DNA from: PALSA-1006 sp036171275 | GTDB lineage: Bacteria > Pseudomonadota > Gammaproteobacteria > Burkholderiales > Gallionellaceae | Length of the DNA stretch: 45,288 nt | NCBI GenBank assembly: GCA_036171275.1 | Contig: JAVHQT010000040.1 | Coordinates: 1-45,288, forward strand | Reading direction: 5' to 3' | Part shown: positions 22,253 through 31,134 of the stretch, piece by piece | How the letters are laid out: each line of letters begins with the position of its first letter | Position numbering within the stretch: the first letter of the stretch is position 1 | Position numbers and translations under genes: made by a program | Notes under the pieces: generated by a model | What the model was told of the DNA's origin: nothing | Seen by the model: the letters and a program-made list of their open reading frames with translations, nothing else | The model's database searches: none

Positions 22253-25200
22253 TCAAGCAAAACAGAACTGATTTTTACCCGCTTGTTTAGCTTGATACAT
22301 CGCCGTATCTGCTTGATTTAACAAGCGATCTTCCTCAGTGGCATTTGTCGGATATAACGCAATTCCGATACTGGTGCTGCTGAAAAAGGTGTTTCCATTT
22401 GCCGAAAACTCAATTTTGAAAGCGTCGATAATTTTATCGGCAACGCGTTTCGCGTCCTCTGCTGAAGCAATTTCCGGCAAAATGATGGTGAATTCATCGC
22501 CGGCTAGGCGTGCCACCGTGTCGGATTCACGGACGCACGCTTTAAGCCTTGCGGCAACTTTTTTCAATAATGCGTCACCCGTTTGATGACCATACACATC
22601 ATTGACTTGTTTAAAGTGATCCAAATCCAAAAACATCAGTGCCACCAAATTATTGGCGCGTTTTGCGCTGACTAAGGCTTGGCGTAAGCGATCGCGGAAT
22701 AAGGCGCGGTTCGGCAATTGGGTTAGCGCATCGTAATGTGCTAAATGCTCGATACGGTCTTTCGCTGCTTTTTCGACTGAAATATCTTCGATAATGGCAA
22801 TGAAATTTGAAATTGTGCCGAGCGAATCAAAAATTGGCGTAATCGTTTGCCGGACAAAGAACGTCGTCCCATTCTTATGCAGCTCTTCCATTTCATTGCG
22901 CCACACTTCTCCGCGCAAAATGCTCGCCCACATCGTTTCATAATCCACTGGATTTTTAGTGTTTGCGTTTAATAAACGGGGTGTCATCCCGATGGATTCT
23001 TGCTCGCTAAAGCCGGATAAATAAGTAAATGCGCGATTGACCCATACAATTTTGCCTGACTTATCGGCGATAAATACACCATTGGCGGTGGCCGCCAAGG
23101 CATTTCGCAGCAACATTAATTGTTGTTGATCTTGCGCCGTTTCCACAGCAAGACACACCAGAGTGGTAATGCCGGATAAGCGTTGCATAATCGCGGGCGA
23201 ATCAAAGCTTTGTTCATATTTTGAATACAGCGAAAACGCGCCAATTATTTCGCCGCGTACAATCAGGGGTAAGGCCGCAAAGGAATTAAAACCGTGCTGC
23301 TGAATCACCTCCAGCCAAGCGGGGTGTTGCAAATCGGATACTTTAAACACGTGTGGTTGCCCAGTACGAATCGCCGTGCCGCACGGGCCGAGACTGTGCA
23401 GCGCATTGTCCCAACGCGCGCCCATGCTTTCCAGTGTTTCGCGATTATTCATCGCTGCCCGCACCGTTACCGAACCATCGGCTGCTTTGCTGCCAATCCA
23501 CGCATACTGATAACCAAAAATTTGCGGCACTTGCACGCACACGTATTGAAACAAATCGTCAATCGAGTGACCTTGCAGTAGCTTTTGGTTGAGCTGAAAG
23601 AACAAGTGGTCAATGCCTTGCAACTGCATTCGCTCGGTGACATCGGTGGCATACACCGCAATGTTGACCACCTGGTTATCGGTGTCGAATACCGGATAAA
23701 TACTATTGGCAAAGCGGATGCCGGCGCGTTCGTCTTGTGTTTGCAATGCCGCACCGGATTGAAATACTTTTAGCGTATCTGCGCGGCGACTTGAGGCTAA
23801 TTCGGGTGGCAGCAGCGCATAAAAATTTTGACCAATTAAGGTGTTAGGGGTTTGATGCAAGCGCTGTGCACCGACTTCATTGACGGTCAAAATCGTGCCG
23901 ACTTGATCCAGCAATAACGCGGATTCTGTATTCGCATTGATGAGCGCATGCAAGGTAGATGCGCTGCGCTTTAAATCTTTAACTGATTGAATTTGTTCAC
24001 TAATATCAATGAATCCCCACAGTGATTCGCCGGTTTTTTCATCCAGCCGCGTCCCGCTTAAGTCCACCCAAATATGCTTGCCGTCTTTACGGACAAATTC
24101 AATTTGCGTGCGGTAAATTCCCCCTTTGGCGAGCAAATCATAGGCTGCTTCCGCCAAACCTAAATAAGCCGCCTCGCTCAAATAATGAATGCGGGTGGAG
24201 GTGCCGACCAGCTCGCCTGGCTCGTAACCCATCATGTGTTCAAAGGCAGAATTCGCCCATTCCACCTGACGATTGATCAGTCTAACAATGCCTACTAAAT
24301 CGGTCTCTAACATCGCTTTCTGTTCCTTCAGCAAGCGTTCTAACCTAAGTTGATTTTGCTTGCGCTCCGTCACGTCACGTGTCATCGATAAAATGCACTG
24401 TTCACCCGCCAGCGTAATGATATGGGCGGACATTTGTGCGCTAATAATTTGACCGTTTTTCATCGCAAAATCGGCTTCAAAATTGTAGCAATGGCCGTCG
24501 CGCAGCAATGCTTCGACTAAGTGCTGCCGATTTTCTGGGCGACACCAAATGCCAATATCTGCCGAAGATTTGCCCATCAATTCTGCACGTGTCCAACCGC
24601 TGATACGCAAAAATGCCTCATTGACATCCAAATAAAGTCCATCGCTCAAACGGTTAATGTTGATGGCATCCGGGCCAATACTGAACGCCAGGCGATAGCG
24701 TTGCTCACTTTCTGTAAGCTGGGTATTTAAATTTTCCAGCATTTTTTGTCTGAGACTGAGTTCACGGAATAAGAAATCGAGCGGATCGCGCAGACCCGAT
24801 AACACGATGGCGATAAAGGCTAAAACAACGGAAGTGAAGCGGAAATAATGTCCAAGTTCGTGACTAAAATCGTAAAAGCCGACATACAGCGTAAAGCAAA
24901 TTTCACCTGCAATCGCGAAAAGTAAGGAGGCGAGTAACAGTAAAAATAGTTTCTGATCAAAATGGCTTTTGCAACGGTAGAGCAGAAATAACGCCACCGT
25001 CATCATGCTGATAATGACGTATTCACTGTAAATTTTGAACGGAGAAAGCCCCACACCTTCCAGATAAGTGGCTGGCAAAAGTTGATTGATGACCGCCAAG
25101 GATGCCAGCGCTGCAAAGGTAAAAAAGCCACTGCTTAAATAGACGAAGTTGGGTTTTTTCAACACAAACAGCGGCGCTAACAGCAAAGCTGCTGCCTCCA

Positions 25201-25549
25201 TAAAGCGCGCTGTCAGCCAAAATTGATTGGTGTAATTGAGTGAAACATCGGGAAATATATTCATGCCCTTAAACGTAAGTGCATGAAAAGAATCAATTAA
25301 AGCGATTGCGCCATAGGCAGAACCCAAAATAATTAAGTAGCCGTTCACTAAATTTCGGTTGCTCGCCCATGCCAGAACAAAAATAGACAAGCTCACTACC
25401 ACAGCAAAGCCTTCAACCATGGTGTGGAAAAGCAAATAATGCAGGGATCGCGCGTATTCCAACACTAAAAACAAGCCAAGCATGACCAAAAGGAAAGGCA
25501 AGTAGTGCTGACTGAGGGATGGTTGAGTTGAATTCTGATGCTGATGCAT
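22253..25549 (-). CDS. MASE3-PAS3-GAF-PAS-GGDEF membrane diguanylate cyclase
   Basis: 1098 residues. MASE3 membrane sensor with about seven helices (about 20-260; ALIDSFHALTFKGM and FWLTARFMEAAALLLAP are typical), then PAS domains at about 280-395, 400-520 and 527-640, a GAF domain (about 648-805), a further PAS with PAC (about 810-925) and GGDEF (about 930-1098). The cyclase signature is AGDEF at 1016-1020, a permitted variant, with an RxxD inhibitory site (R1007-D1010) five residues before it. It should make c-di-GMP from GTP under multi-input control. There is no EAL domain. The single open frame is uninterrupted. No cognate target gene is adjacent, though MCP and CheW lie about 1.4 kb further on. 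Confidence 0.88.
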   Translation of the reverse strand: MHQHQNSTQPSLSQHYLPFLLVMLGLFLVLEYARSLHYLLFHTMVEGFAVVVSLSIFVLAWASNRNLVNGYLIILGSAYGAIALIDSFHALTFKGMNIFPDVSLNYTNQFWLTARFMEAAALLLAPLFVLKKPNFVYLSSGFFTFAALASLAVINQLLPATYLEGVGLSPFKIYSEYVIISMMTVALFLLYRCKSHFDQKLFLLLLASLLFAIAGEICFTLYVGFYDFSHELGHYFRFTSVVLAFIAIVLSGLRDPLDFLFRELSLRQKMLENLNTQLTESEQRYRLAFSIGPDAININRLSDGLYLDVNEAFLRISGWTRAELMGKSSADIGIWCRPENRQHLVEALLRDGHCYNFEADFAMKNGQIISAQMSAHIITLAGEQCILSMTRDVTERKQNQLRLERLLKEQKAMLETDLVGIVRLINRQVEWANSAFEHMMGYEPGELVGTSTRIHYLSEAAYLGLAEAAYDLLAKGGIYRTQIEFVRKDGKHIWVDLSGTRLDEKTGESLWGFIDISEQIQSVKDLKRSASTLHALINANTESALLLDQVGTILTVNEVGAQRLHQTPNTLIGQNFYALLPPELASSRRADTLKVFQSGAALQTQDERAGIRFANSIYPVFDTDNQVVNIAVYATDVTERMQLQGIDHLFFQLNQKLLQGHSIDDLFQYVCVQVPQIFGYQYAWIGSKAADGSVTVRAAMNNRETLESMGARWDNALHSLGPCGTAIRTGQPHVFKVSDLQHPAWLEVIQQHGFNSFAALPLIVRGEIIGAFSLYSKYEQSFDSPAIMQRLSGITTLVCLAVETAQDQQQLMLLRNALAATANGVFIADKSGKIVWVNRAFTYLSGFSEQESIGMTPRLLNANTKNPVDYETMWASILRGEVWRNEMEELHKNGTTFFVRQTITPIFDSLGTISNFIAIIEDISVEKAAKDRIEHLAHYDALTQLPNRALFRDRLRQALVSAKRANNLVALMFLDLDHFKQVNDVYGHQTGDALLKKVAARLKACVRESDTVARLAGDEFTIILPEIASAEDAKRVADKIIDAFKIEFSANGNTFFSSTSIGIALYPTNATEEDRLLNQADTAMYQAKQAGKNQFCFA

Positions 25550-25825
25550 GAGGCGCCCCTCCTAAACGATAAATGTCTCGCCATCATGCGAAGACTTGTT
25601 GTTTTGTAAAATTGAAAACCTAAGCTCAAGGCTGTGATACGGCATTAACGGCTTATTTTTGACTTTTGAGCGCATTTTTTCAGCGTAAAAATTGAAGACT
25701 TGTTGTGAGGTGAATGATAAACCAAGACCCGCTCGACAAATAGGTGGTGGGCGCAGGCAGTTGACAACGCCAGCGCACAACTGGCTTTCTTGAATAATCG
25801 GGTTGCATCTGAATTTATTTATATA

Positions 25826-25838
25826 AATCAATAAGTTA
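25826..25838 (+). promoter_or_regulatory. IHF-like box upstream of the MASE3-GGDEF gene
   Basis: AATCAATAAGTTA matches WATCAAnnnnTTR fully and the reverse complement shares TTATTGATT with other boxes. It lies about 280 bases before the minus-strand gene and about 220 before the plus-strand one. The rest of 25550-25890 shows no gene I trust; an 89-codon minus-strand frame has no recognisable features. Confidence 0.4.
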
Positions 25839-25892
25839 TCATAGTATTTTCCCGGATCGGGTCGAGCGGCGGATTAATTAGCTTGTCCTGAA

Positions 25893-25994
25893 TGCCTTGC
25901 AAGGTTGCAAAACCTTGTGGCAATCAGGGGCGCATTGTGGTGCAATACGCGCCTGAAAAGGTTTGGGTTTTCGGCGTGTCACCAAGATAACCCA
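25893..25994 (+). ncRNA. Candidate structured leader RNA (three consecutive hairpins)
   Basis: Three stems follow in tandem. (1) TGCC/GGCA enclosing CAAGGTT-GCAA-AACCTTG (25893-25922) with a GNRA-type loop. (2) A 14-base arm pair 25924-25937 / 25943-25956 with two mismatches. (3) TGGGTT / AACCCA (25964-25994). They end about 60 bases before the beta-barrel gene at 26055. I cannot match them to a known riboswitch, and no T-run follows any stem. It could be a cis-regulatory leader, a small RNA or a palindromic repeat. Confidence 0.35.
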
Positions 25995-26054
25995 TTCGCA
26001 CGAACTTTACCTTCGCTGAACTGCGTTTTGTTCCATTTACTTGAAAGAATTGCG

Positions 26055-26840
26055 ATGTTTACAAATCAATTGCAACGACATGTGCTGCAAAGTCTCATTT
26101 GGGGCGGCTTGGCATGGTTTGCAACCTCTGCCTTGGCGGAAGACTTGCCCAGTGTGACGCCTTATCGCCCGACGGTTTCTAATCCAGCACAGCTTTCTCA
26201 GGCGGGCTGGCTTGAGGTGGAATGTGGATTTAACCGAGCGAGTAATGCCGATGCGAGCTGGCGCAATAATGTGCCTTACACCTTAAAGCTGGCATTCAGT
26301 CAGGATTTTGGAATTTTGCTAAGCGGCGATGCCTTTGTTGCCCAAGCCGATTCCGCCGGTTCATTAACGGGGTTTGGCGACACGTTGCTGTTGCTGAAAA
26401 ATCGTTTTGGGGTCAGTGAAACCAGCGCGTTGGGTGTTGAATATGGCTTAAAAGCAGCAACGGCGGCAGACGGTTTGGGCTCAGGCAAAACCGATTATTT
26501 AGTAAACGGTATTTTTAGCACCGACATTCGCGCGCACACCATTGATTTAAATTTGGGCGTCACGCAGCTTGGCGCTAATCAAGCGAGTGAAGGCGTGCAG
26601 CAACTGTCGTGGGCGGCCACTTTGTCGCGTCCGGCTGGCGAATTTTGGACGGTGGCGGCGGAGTTTTCTGGTACAGCGCGCCAAGGTCTGATGCCGAGCA
26701 ACCAATTTATGGTGGCCGGAAGTTATGCGCTTAATCGTCGTATGGTGTTAGATTTAGGCGTGGCGCGTGGAATGAGTACCGCGTCGCCGCAATGGAGTGG
26801 TTTTTTTGGCGTATCATTTTTAGCAGGCAAAGTATTTTAG
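26055..26840 (+). CDS. Putative outer-membrane beta-barrel / transporter-like protein
   Basis: 261 residues from ATG at 26055 (GAAAGAAT just upstream); a longer frame from 25905 would add 50 residues through the structured region and is not convincing. A signal peptide is visible (LIWGGLAWFATSALA then EDLPS). The mature protein has repeated amphipathic strands such as WLEVECGFNRAS, GILLSGDAFVAQ, GFGDTLLLLKNRFG, TIDLNLGVTQLG and WTVAAEFSGTARQ, in the style of the MetA-pathway-of-phenol-degradation/transporter family of barrels. The C-terminal strand is GFFGVSFLAGKVF, ending in Phe. The function is unknown. Confidence 0.6.
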   Translation: MFTNQLQRHVLQSLIWGGLAWFATSALAEDLPSVTPYRPTVSNPAQLSQAGWLEVECGFNRASNADASWRNNVPYTLKLAFSQDFGILLSGDAFVAQADSAGSLTGFGDTLLLLKNRFGVSETSALGVEYGLKAATAADGLGSGKTDYLVNGIFSTDIRAHTIDLNLGVTQLGANQASEGVQQLSWAATLSRPAGEFWTVAAEFSGTARQGLMPSNQFMVAGSYALNRRMVLDLGVARGMSTASPQWSGFFGVSFLAGKVF

Positions 26841-26905
26841 GTTGGGTTTTAAGGGTTTTGGCAGTGGTAAAATTTAATGGATTTAATTACTAAAGGGAGT
26901 TGGCA

Positions 26906-28579
26906 ATGTTTAAAAATATGAAAATTGGCATGAAGTTGGGGCTGGGATTTGGCTTCGCTTTGTTGGTAATGGTGATTATTGCAGTGATGAGTATCAATAG
27001 CCTAGGCTCATTGAAAGACGCCATGTCTGAAGCAACGCAAGATGCGTATCCAAAAACCGTGCAAGCGAATAATGCCATTGATGCAATCAATGGCATTGCG
27101 CTACAAATGCGTAACTCGCTGATTATGCAAGATGAAAAATCCATTCGCGATGCGCTGAGTCAAATTGTAGAGCTGCGCAAAGTCATAAAAGAAAATTTTG
27201 ATTTATTGGAAGCCGGCATTCAAAGCGTAGAAGGTAAAGCGTTACTAAAAACGGCGTTGGACGAACGGACGGAATATGTGTCTGGACAAGAAAAATTTCT
27301 TGAAATGATGGATGTGTATTTAAAAGCGAAAGCAAGCGGCGATGCCTCTGCTACCGCTAAGCGAGATTTAGCTGCGGTTTATATTTTAGAGACCGTTCGT
27401 CCGATGCAAATTCGCTATTTAAAATCAACCACTGCGTTGATAGATTTTCAAGATAAGAAAATGGTGCAGCAATCTGAGGAAGCCAACCAAGTTTATTTAT
27501 CGTCGCGAAATGCCTTAATCACCTTGGTTATTGTCGCCTTGCTGATCAGTATTGTCACTGCCGTTTGGATTACCCGTGGCATTACCCGTCCCTTGGCTGA
27601 AGCGGTGGCGGTGGCAAATAACCTCGCGGAAGGGGATTTGAACATAAAAATCACCGTCACTTCTAGCGATGAAACCGGTCAGTTGTTGACGGCAATGCAG
27701 AATATGGTGAACAAATTGGCGGAAATTATTACTGCCGTACGCGGATCTGCCGACGCGCTAGCCAGTGCCTCCGAAGAAATTAGCGCTACCGCGCAATCTT
27801 TATCGCAATCCGCTTCCGAGCAAGCAGCTGGAGTTGAAGAAACAACGGCTTCGATTGAGCAAATGAGTGCGTCGATTGAGCAAAATACCGAAAACGCAAA
27901 AGTCACCGACAGCATGGCAAGCAAGGCTGCAAAAGAAGCAACCGAAGGCGGCGAAGCAGTGCTGAGCACCGTCGAAGCGATGAAAAAGATTGCTGGAAAA
28001 ATCGGCATTGTTGACGACATCGCCTATCAAACCAACTTGTTGGCGTTGAATGCAGCGATTGAAGCAGCGCGTGCGGGTGAGCATGGCAAAGGCTTTGCGG
28101 TGGTGGCAGCGGAAGTGCGCAAGCTGGCAGAACGCAGCCAAGTTGCCGCACAAGAAATTGGCGAATTGGCGAGCAGCAGTGTCAGCATGGCAGAACGTGC
28201 GGGCAAGTTGTTAGACGAAATCGTTCCTAGCATCAACAAAACCTCTGATTTGGTGCAAGAAATTGCGTCGGCTTCGTCCGAACAATCCAGCGGTGTTGCC
28301 CAAATTAACGGTGCAATGGGGCAATTAAACCAAACCACGCAGCAAAATGCTTCGGCTTCAGAAGAGCTGGCCGCGACCGCCGAAGAAATGAGCAGCCAAA
28401 CTGAGCAACTGCAAAGCGTGATGACATTCTTTAAGCTGGACGATAATGGCAATACTTCATTCCGGCATAACGCTGCACCCCGTCCCGCAACGACCAAAAC
28501 AGCAGCCAAGCCAGCCAAAAAAAGCAGTGGACGCGCCAATCTCGCGCAAGCCAATGAACAGGACTTCGAACGTTTCTAG
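26906..28579 (+). CDS. Methyl-accepting chemotaxis protein
   Basis: 557 residues from ATG at 26906, preceded by AAAGGGAG. Helix 1 (about 8-30) and helix 2 (about 187-210) bracket a periplasmic four-helix-bundle-type sensor of about 155 residues. HAMP (ITRGITRPLAEAVAVANNLA) and the cytoplasmic signalling domain follow, with the conserved hairpin tip DIAYQTNLLALNAAIEAARA GEHGKGFAVVAAEVRKLAER. Glu/Gln-rich methylation segments lie on both sides. The C-terminus ends QDFERF and lacks an NWETF-type CheR/CheB tether. The ligand is unknown. cheW follows ten bases later, so the two are one unit. Confidence 0.92.
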   Translation: MFKNMKIGMKLGLGFGFALLVMVIIAVMSINSLGSLKDAMSEATQDAYPKTVQANNAIDAINGIALQMRNSLIMQDEKSIRDALSQIVELRKVIKENFDLLEAGIQSVEGKALLKTALDERTEYVSGQEKFLEMMDVYLKAKASGDASATAKRDLAAVYILETVRPMQIRYLKSTTALIDFQDKKMVQQSEEANQVYLSSRNALITLVIVALLISIVTAVWITRGITRPLAEAVAVANNLAEGDLNIKITVTSSDETGQLLTAMQNMVNKLAEIITAVRGSADALASASEEISATAQSLSQSASEQAAGVEETTASIEQMSASIEQNTENAKVTDSMASKAAKEATEGGEAVLSTVEAMKKIAGKIGIVDDIAYQTNLLALNAAIEAARAGEHGKGFAVVAAEVRKLAERSQVAAQEIGELASSSVSMAERAGKLLDEIVPSINKTSDLVQEIASASSEQSSGVAQINGAMGQLNQTTQQNASASEELAATAEEMSSQTEQLQSVMTFFKLDDNGNTSFRHNAAPRPATTKTAAKPAKKSSGRANLAQANEQDFERF

Positions 28580-28588
28580 GAGGTTGAC

Positions 28589-29149
28589 ATGACACAGGCC
28601 AAAAACCTGCCGAGTGTCGCCGGTCAAGCGACGCTCGATGAGCAGCAATATCTGACCTTTTTGTTGAGCGGCGAAATGTTTGCCATTGGCATTCTCAATA
28701 TCAAAGAAATTATCGAATACGATAATTTAACCGAAGTACCCATGATGCCCAGCTTCATTCGTGGTGTCATAAATTTGCGCGGCAGCGTCGTTCCCGTGGT
28801 GGATTTGGCGGCTCGATTTGGGCGGAATCGCACTGAAGTATCACGCCGCACCTGTATCGTGATTATCGAGGTGCAAAACGGTGACGAAAGTAAACAAGAC
28901 ATCGGCGTAATGGTGGACAGCGTCTCGGAAGTACTCGAAATACCGCGTGCTGAAATCGAACCACCACCTGCGTTTGGAGCAAAGATTCGTGTGGACTTTA
29001 TTCACGGCATGGGCAAAGTGGCTGGCAAGTTTGTCATTATCCTTAATGCCAATAAAGTGTTATCGGTGGATGAATTGTCGATGCTAGGTCATGCTGTCGG
29101 TGCAGAAATAGCCGCGCCTGCCGTAGGGCAGCCTGTTGCAACTACTTGA
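28589..29149 (+). CDS. cheW: Chemotaxis coupling protein CheW
   Basis: 186 residues. The CheW SH3-like fold is clear: QQYLTFLLSGEMFAIGILNI, KEIIEYDNLTEVPMMPSFIR and GVINLRGSVVPVVDLAARFG, then IGVMVDSVSEVLEIPRAEIE and KFVIILNANKVLS. It bridges receptors and the CheA kinase. AGGAGG is seven bases before the ATG. It is paired with the MCP directly upstream; cheA, cheR and cheB are not in the window. The C-terminus has an Ala/Pro-rich tail of about 15 residues. Its TGA stop falls inside an IHF-like box. Confidence 0.95.
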   Translation: MTQAKNLPSVAGQATLDEQQYLTFLLSGEMFAIGILNIKEIIEYDNLTEVPMMPSFIRGVINLRGSVVPVVDLAARFGRNRTEVSRRTCIVIIEVQNGDESKQDIGVMVDSVSEVLEIPRAEIEPPPAFGAKIRVDFIHGMGKVAGKFVIILNANKVLSVDELSMLGHAVGAEIAAPAVGQPVATT

Positions 29150-29160
29150 TTTTATACATC
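29139..29160 (-). promoter_or_regulatory. IHF-like box at the cheW stop codon
   Basis: The minus strand reads AATCAAGTAGTTG (29151-29139), a full match to WATCAAnnnnTTR. The stop TGA at 29147-29149 is part of it. The outer flank is diverged. Confidence 0.4.
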
Positions 29161-29172
29161 TTTTAATGAATG

Positions 29173-29207
29173 AAAACGGGTGGCCTGTCGTATCGGCCAC
29201 CCGTTTT
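29173..29207. terminator. Bidirectional terminator between cheW and the VOC gene
   Basis: AAAACGGGTGGCC and GGCCACCCGTTTT form a perfect 13-bp stem with a nine-base loop. The A-tract and T-tract give a U-rich tail in both directions. It ends one base before the minus-strand stop codon. Confidence 0.88.
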
Positions 29208-29208
29208 C

Positions 29209-29574
29209 TTATTGCATAAACTCCAAGGTATTTTGGTCCGGATCGCGGCAAAACAGCGCAGCGCGACCCGATTGACTGACAGTGAACGATACGCCAGCTG
29301 CCGTTAGCCGCGCTTGTAACTGAGTCAAATCGGTCACCCGTAACGCTAAATGTCGATCTTGACCACCATGCTCGGGGCGAGAAATTCCCGCTTCTGGGTT
29401 TGGCAAACGCAGTAAATGCAGTTGCTGACTTGGCAAAAGGTCATACCAAACCCCCTCAAAACGCATGTTCGGACGCTGATTTGACGGTTGCAAACCCAAT
29501 ACGTGTTCATAAAAATGCCGCGCCCGTGCTAAATCCGCGACTAAAAAACTGACGTGCATCAAACCGATAATCAT
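29209..29574 (-). CDS. VOC-family (glyoxalase/fosfomycin-resistance-like) protein
   Basis: 121 residues, a single VOC module of two beta-alpha-beta-beta-beta units. Start: GLMHVSFLVADLARARHFYE, with His 7 as the likely first metal ligand. HLALRVTDLTQLQARL gives the second His, and the C-terminal CRDPDQNTLEF gives the Glu. The reaction cannot be told; members include glyoxalase I-like enzymes, ring-cleaving dioxygenases and drug-binding proteins. AGGAT precedes the ATG. A diverged copy of the TTGATTttATTGA box (29578-29601, core mismatched) lies just upstream. It is a single-gene unit, convergent with cheW. Confidence 0.8.
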   Translation of the reverse strand: MIIGLMHVSFLVADLARARHFYEHVLGLQPSNQRPNMRFEGVWYDLLPSQQLHLLRLPNPEAGISRPEHGGQDRHLALRVTDLTQLQARLTAAGVSFTVSQSGRAALFCRDPDQNTLEFMQ

Positions 29575-29601
29575 GATTTATCCTATTGATTTTATTGAAT
29601 T

Positions 29602-30000
29602 ATTTTAGAAGGTAGTATTCTTTTTTTGGCAGTTGGAACATAAAAAAATGATGTCGTTATGGGTTGGATAAGGCGCGCCTGAGCCAACCGAAAAGACTAC
29701 TCTGAGCCAGTCGAAAAAATAAGTGCAATTGGATGAATCAGTCAGTGCTGCCTGAACGTTTGCGCAGGCATATTATTATTTTACAGCAACTAAGCTGCAT
29801 TCCTACTTCGGCGCTGAGCAACGAAAAAGACGAAAGCGCTTGGCAACGAGAGCATGGGGCTGTGACGTGCCTGCTCTTTTAGGGAAGGTTAAGATAGGGG
29901 CTCGGAAAATCCAGCAGTGTCGCTCAATCCTGTGCATGAACAGGTGAAACTTGACCCTTGTCCTTCGATGGCTACAGCACGAACGGCGAAAATTAGCGTG
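29602..30000. other. Intergenic stretch with decayed repeat fragments upstream of pheA
   Basis: No gene is supported. Fragments CCTGAGCCAACCGAAAAG (about 29688) and CTCTGAGCCAGTCGAAAAA (about 29702) resemble left REP halves, and CCTTCGATGG...CACGAACGG (29961-29986) resembles a rearranged pair. A six-bp stem TGCCTG/CAGGCA (29749-29770) is followed by TATTATTATTTT and may be a terminator. Confidence 0.4.
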
Positions 30001-30009
30001 TACCTAAGC

Positions 30010-30015
30010 TATAAT
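30010..30015 (+). promoter_or_regulatory. Putative -10 box of pheA
   Basis: TATAAT, exact consensus, lies 43 bases before the proposed TTG start. No good -35 is visible 17 bases upstream. It supports the short version of pheA, since the longer frame would begin before this promoter. Confidence 0.4.
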
Positions 30016-30057
30016 GCGCGCCGCTCGTTTGGGCTGTTTGCCGATGGAGAGGGTGCT

Positions 30058-31134
30058 TTGAGTGAAGAATTAAAAAATTTCCGCCAACACATTGATCGCA
30101 TTGATGATGAATTATTGCGCTTATTTAATCAGCGTGCGGCGTTGGCGCAGCAAATCGGTCATGCCAAGGGTGGCGGGGTGGTGTTGCGTCCCGAACGGGA
30201 AGCGCAGGTGTTGCAGCGCATGGCTAAAAGCAATGCGGGCCCTTTATCCGCTCAGGGTGTGACGCAGTTATTTACCGAAATTATGTCGCAATGCCGAGCG
30301 CTGGAAGCGCCGTTGGTGATTGCTTATTTGGGCCCAGCGGGAACCTTCAGTGAAGCGGCGATGTTGAAACGTTTTGGCAGTGCTAATCGCGGTGTGGCTT
30401 GTGCGTCTATCGACGAGGTGTTTCGCAAGGTGGAAAGTGGCGCGGCCAATTACGGGGTGGTGCCAGCTGAAAATTCTACCGAGGGGGCGATTGCGCGCAC
30501 GTTAGATTTGTTGTTGCAAAGTCCGTTGCGCTTGTGTGGCGAAATTTTATTGCCAGTGCAGCAATGTTTATTGTCGCAGGCTCAAAATTGGGCGGCCATT
30601 CAGCGCGTTTATTCGCATCCGCAATCGCTAGGGCAATGCCAAAATTGGCTGAATGCCAATTTGCCGTTGGCGGAACGCATTTCGGTGGCGAGCAATTCTG
30701 AAGCGGCGCGACTGGCAGCGCAACAAGAAAATTGCGCGGCACTGGCAGGTAAACAGGCCGCCGAGCGCTATGCTGTGGCGATTTTGGCAGAAAATATTCA
30801 GGATGATCCGCGCAATACCACGCGCTTTTTGGTGATTGGCGATCAGGCGGTTGCAGCTTCTGGCAGCGATAAAACGTCGCTGGTGATGTCGGCGCAAAAT
30901 CGCCCTGGTGCGGTGCATGATTTGCTGGCGCCACTGGCACAAAATGGCGTGTCGATGACGAAATTAGAATCACGTCCGAGTGGCACTGGCTTGTGGGAAT
31001 ATGTGTTTTACGTGGATATTGAAGGGCATCAAACCGATGCAAAAGTGGCAACGGCGTTGGCAGAGTTGAAAAAAATCGCTGCTTTTGTCAAGGTATTGGG
31101 TTCGTATCCGGTGGCTGCGGATACCTTAATCTAA
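30058..31134 (+). CDS. pheA: P-protein: chorismate mutase / prephenate dehydratase
   Basis: 358 residues from TTG at 30058, preceded four bases earlier by GGAGAGGG. The frame is open back to a GTG at 29917, but the extra 47 codons do not resemble the family and lie across a TATAAT box. Order: AroQ-type mutase helices (NFRQHIDRIDDELLRLFNQR), dehydratase domain (YLGPAGTFSEAAMLKRFGSA to NTTRFLVIG, with the catalytic Thr) and a C-terminal ACT domain with RPGAVHDLLAPLAQNG and ESRPSG for phenylalanine feedback. It converts chorismate to phenylpyruvate in two steps. hisC and a DAHP synthase follow. Its stop codon coincides with the left end of a repeat element. Confidence 0.93.
   Translation: MSEELKNFRQHIDRIDDELLRLFNQRAALAQQIGHAKGGGVVLRPEREAQVLQRMAKSNAGPLSAQGVTQLFTEIMSQCRALEAPLVIAYLGPAGTFSEAAMLKRFGSANRGVACASIDEVFRKVESGAANYGVVPAENSTEGAIARTLDLLLQSPLRLCGEILLPVQQCLLSQAQNWAAIQRVYSHPQSLGQCQNWLNANLPLAERISVASNSEAARLAAQQENCAALAGKQAAERYAVAILAENIQDDPRNTTRFLVIGDQAVAASGSDKTSLVMSAQNRPGAVHDLLAPLAQNGVSMTKLESRPSGTGLWEYVFYVDIEGHQTDAKVATALAELKKIAAFVKVLGSYPVAADTLI

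Noticed and set aside
25562..25831. 89-codon minus-strand open frame before the MASE3-GGDEF gene
   Set aside because: No recognisable family, no ribosome site, odd composition; it overlaps the upstream region of two real genes.
25905..26054. Extended N-terminus of the beta-barrel protein from TTG at 25905
   Set aside because: It would place about 50 residues before an obvious signal peptide; the ATG at 26055 has a better context.
29917..30057. Extended N-terminus of pheA from GTG at 29917
   Set aside because: The added residues do not fit the P-protein family, and a TATAAT box and a good ribosome site lie within the extension, supporting the TTG at 30058.
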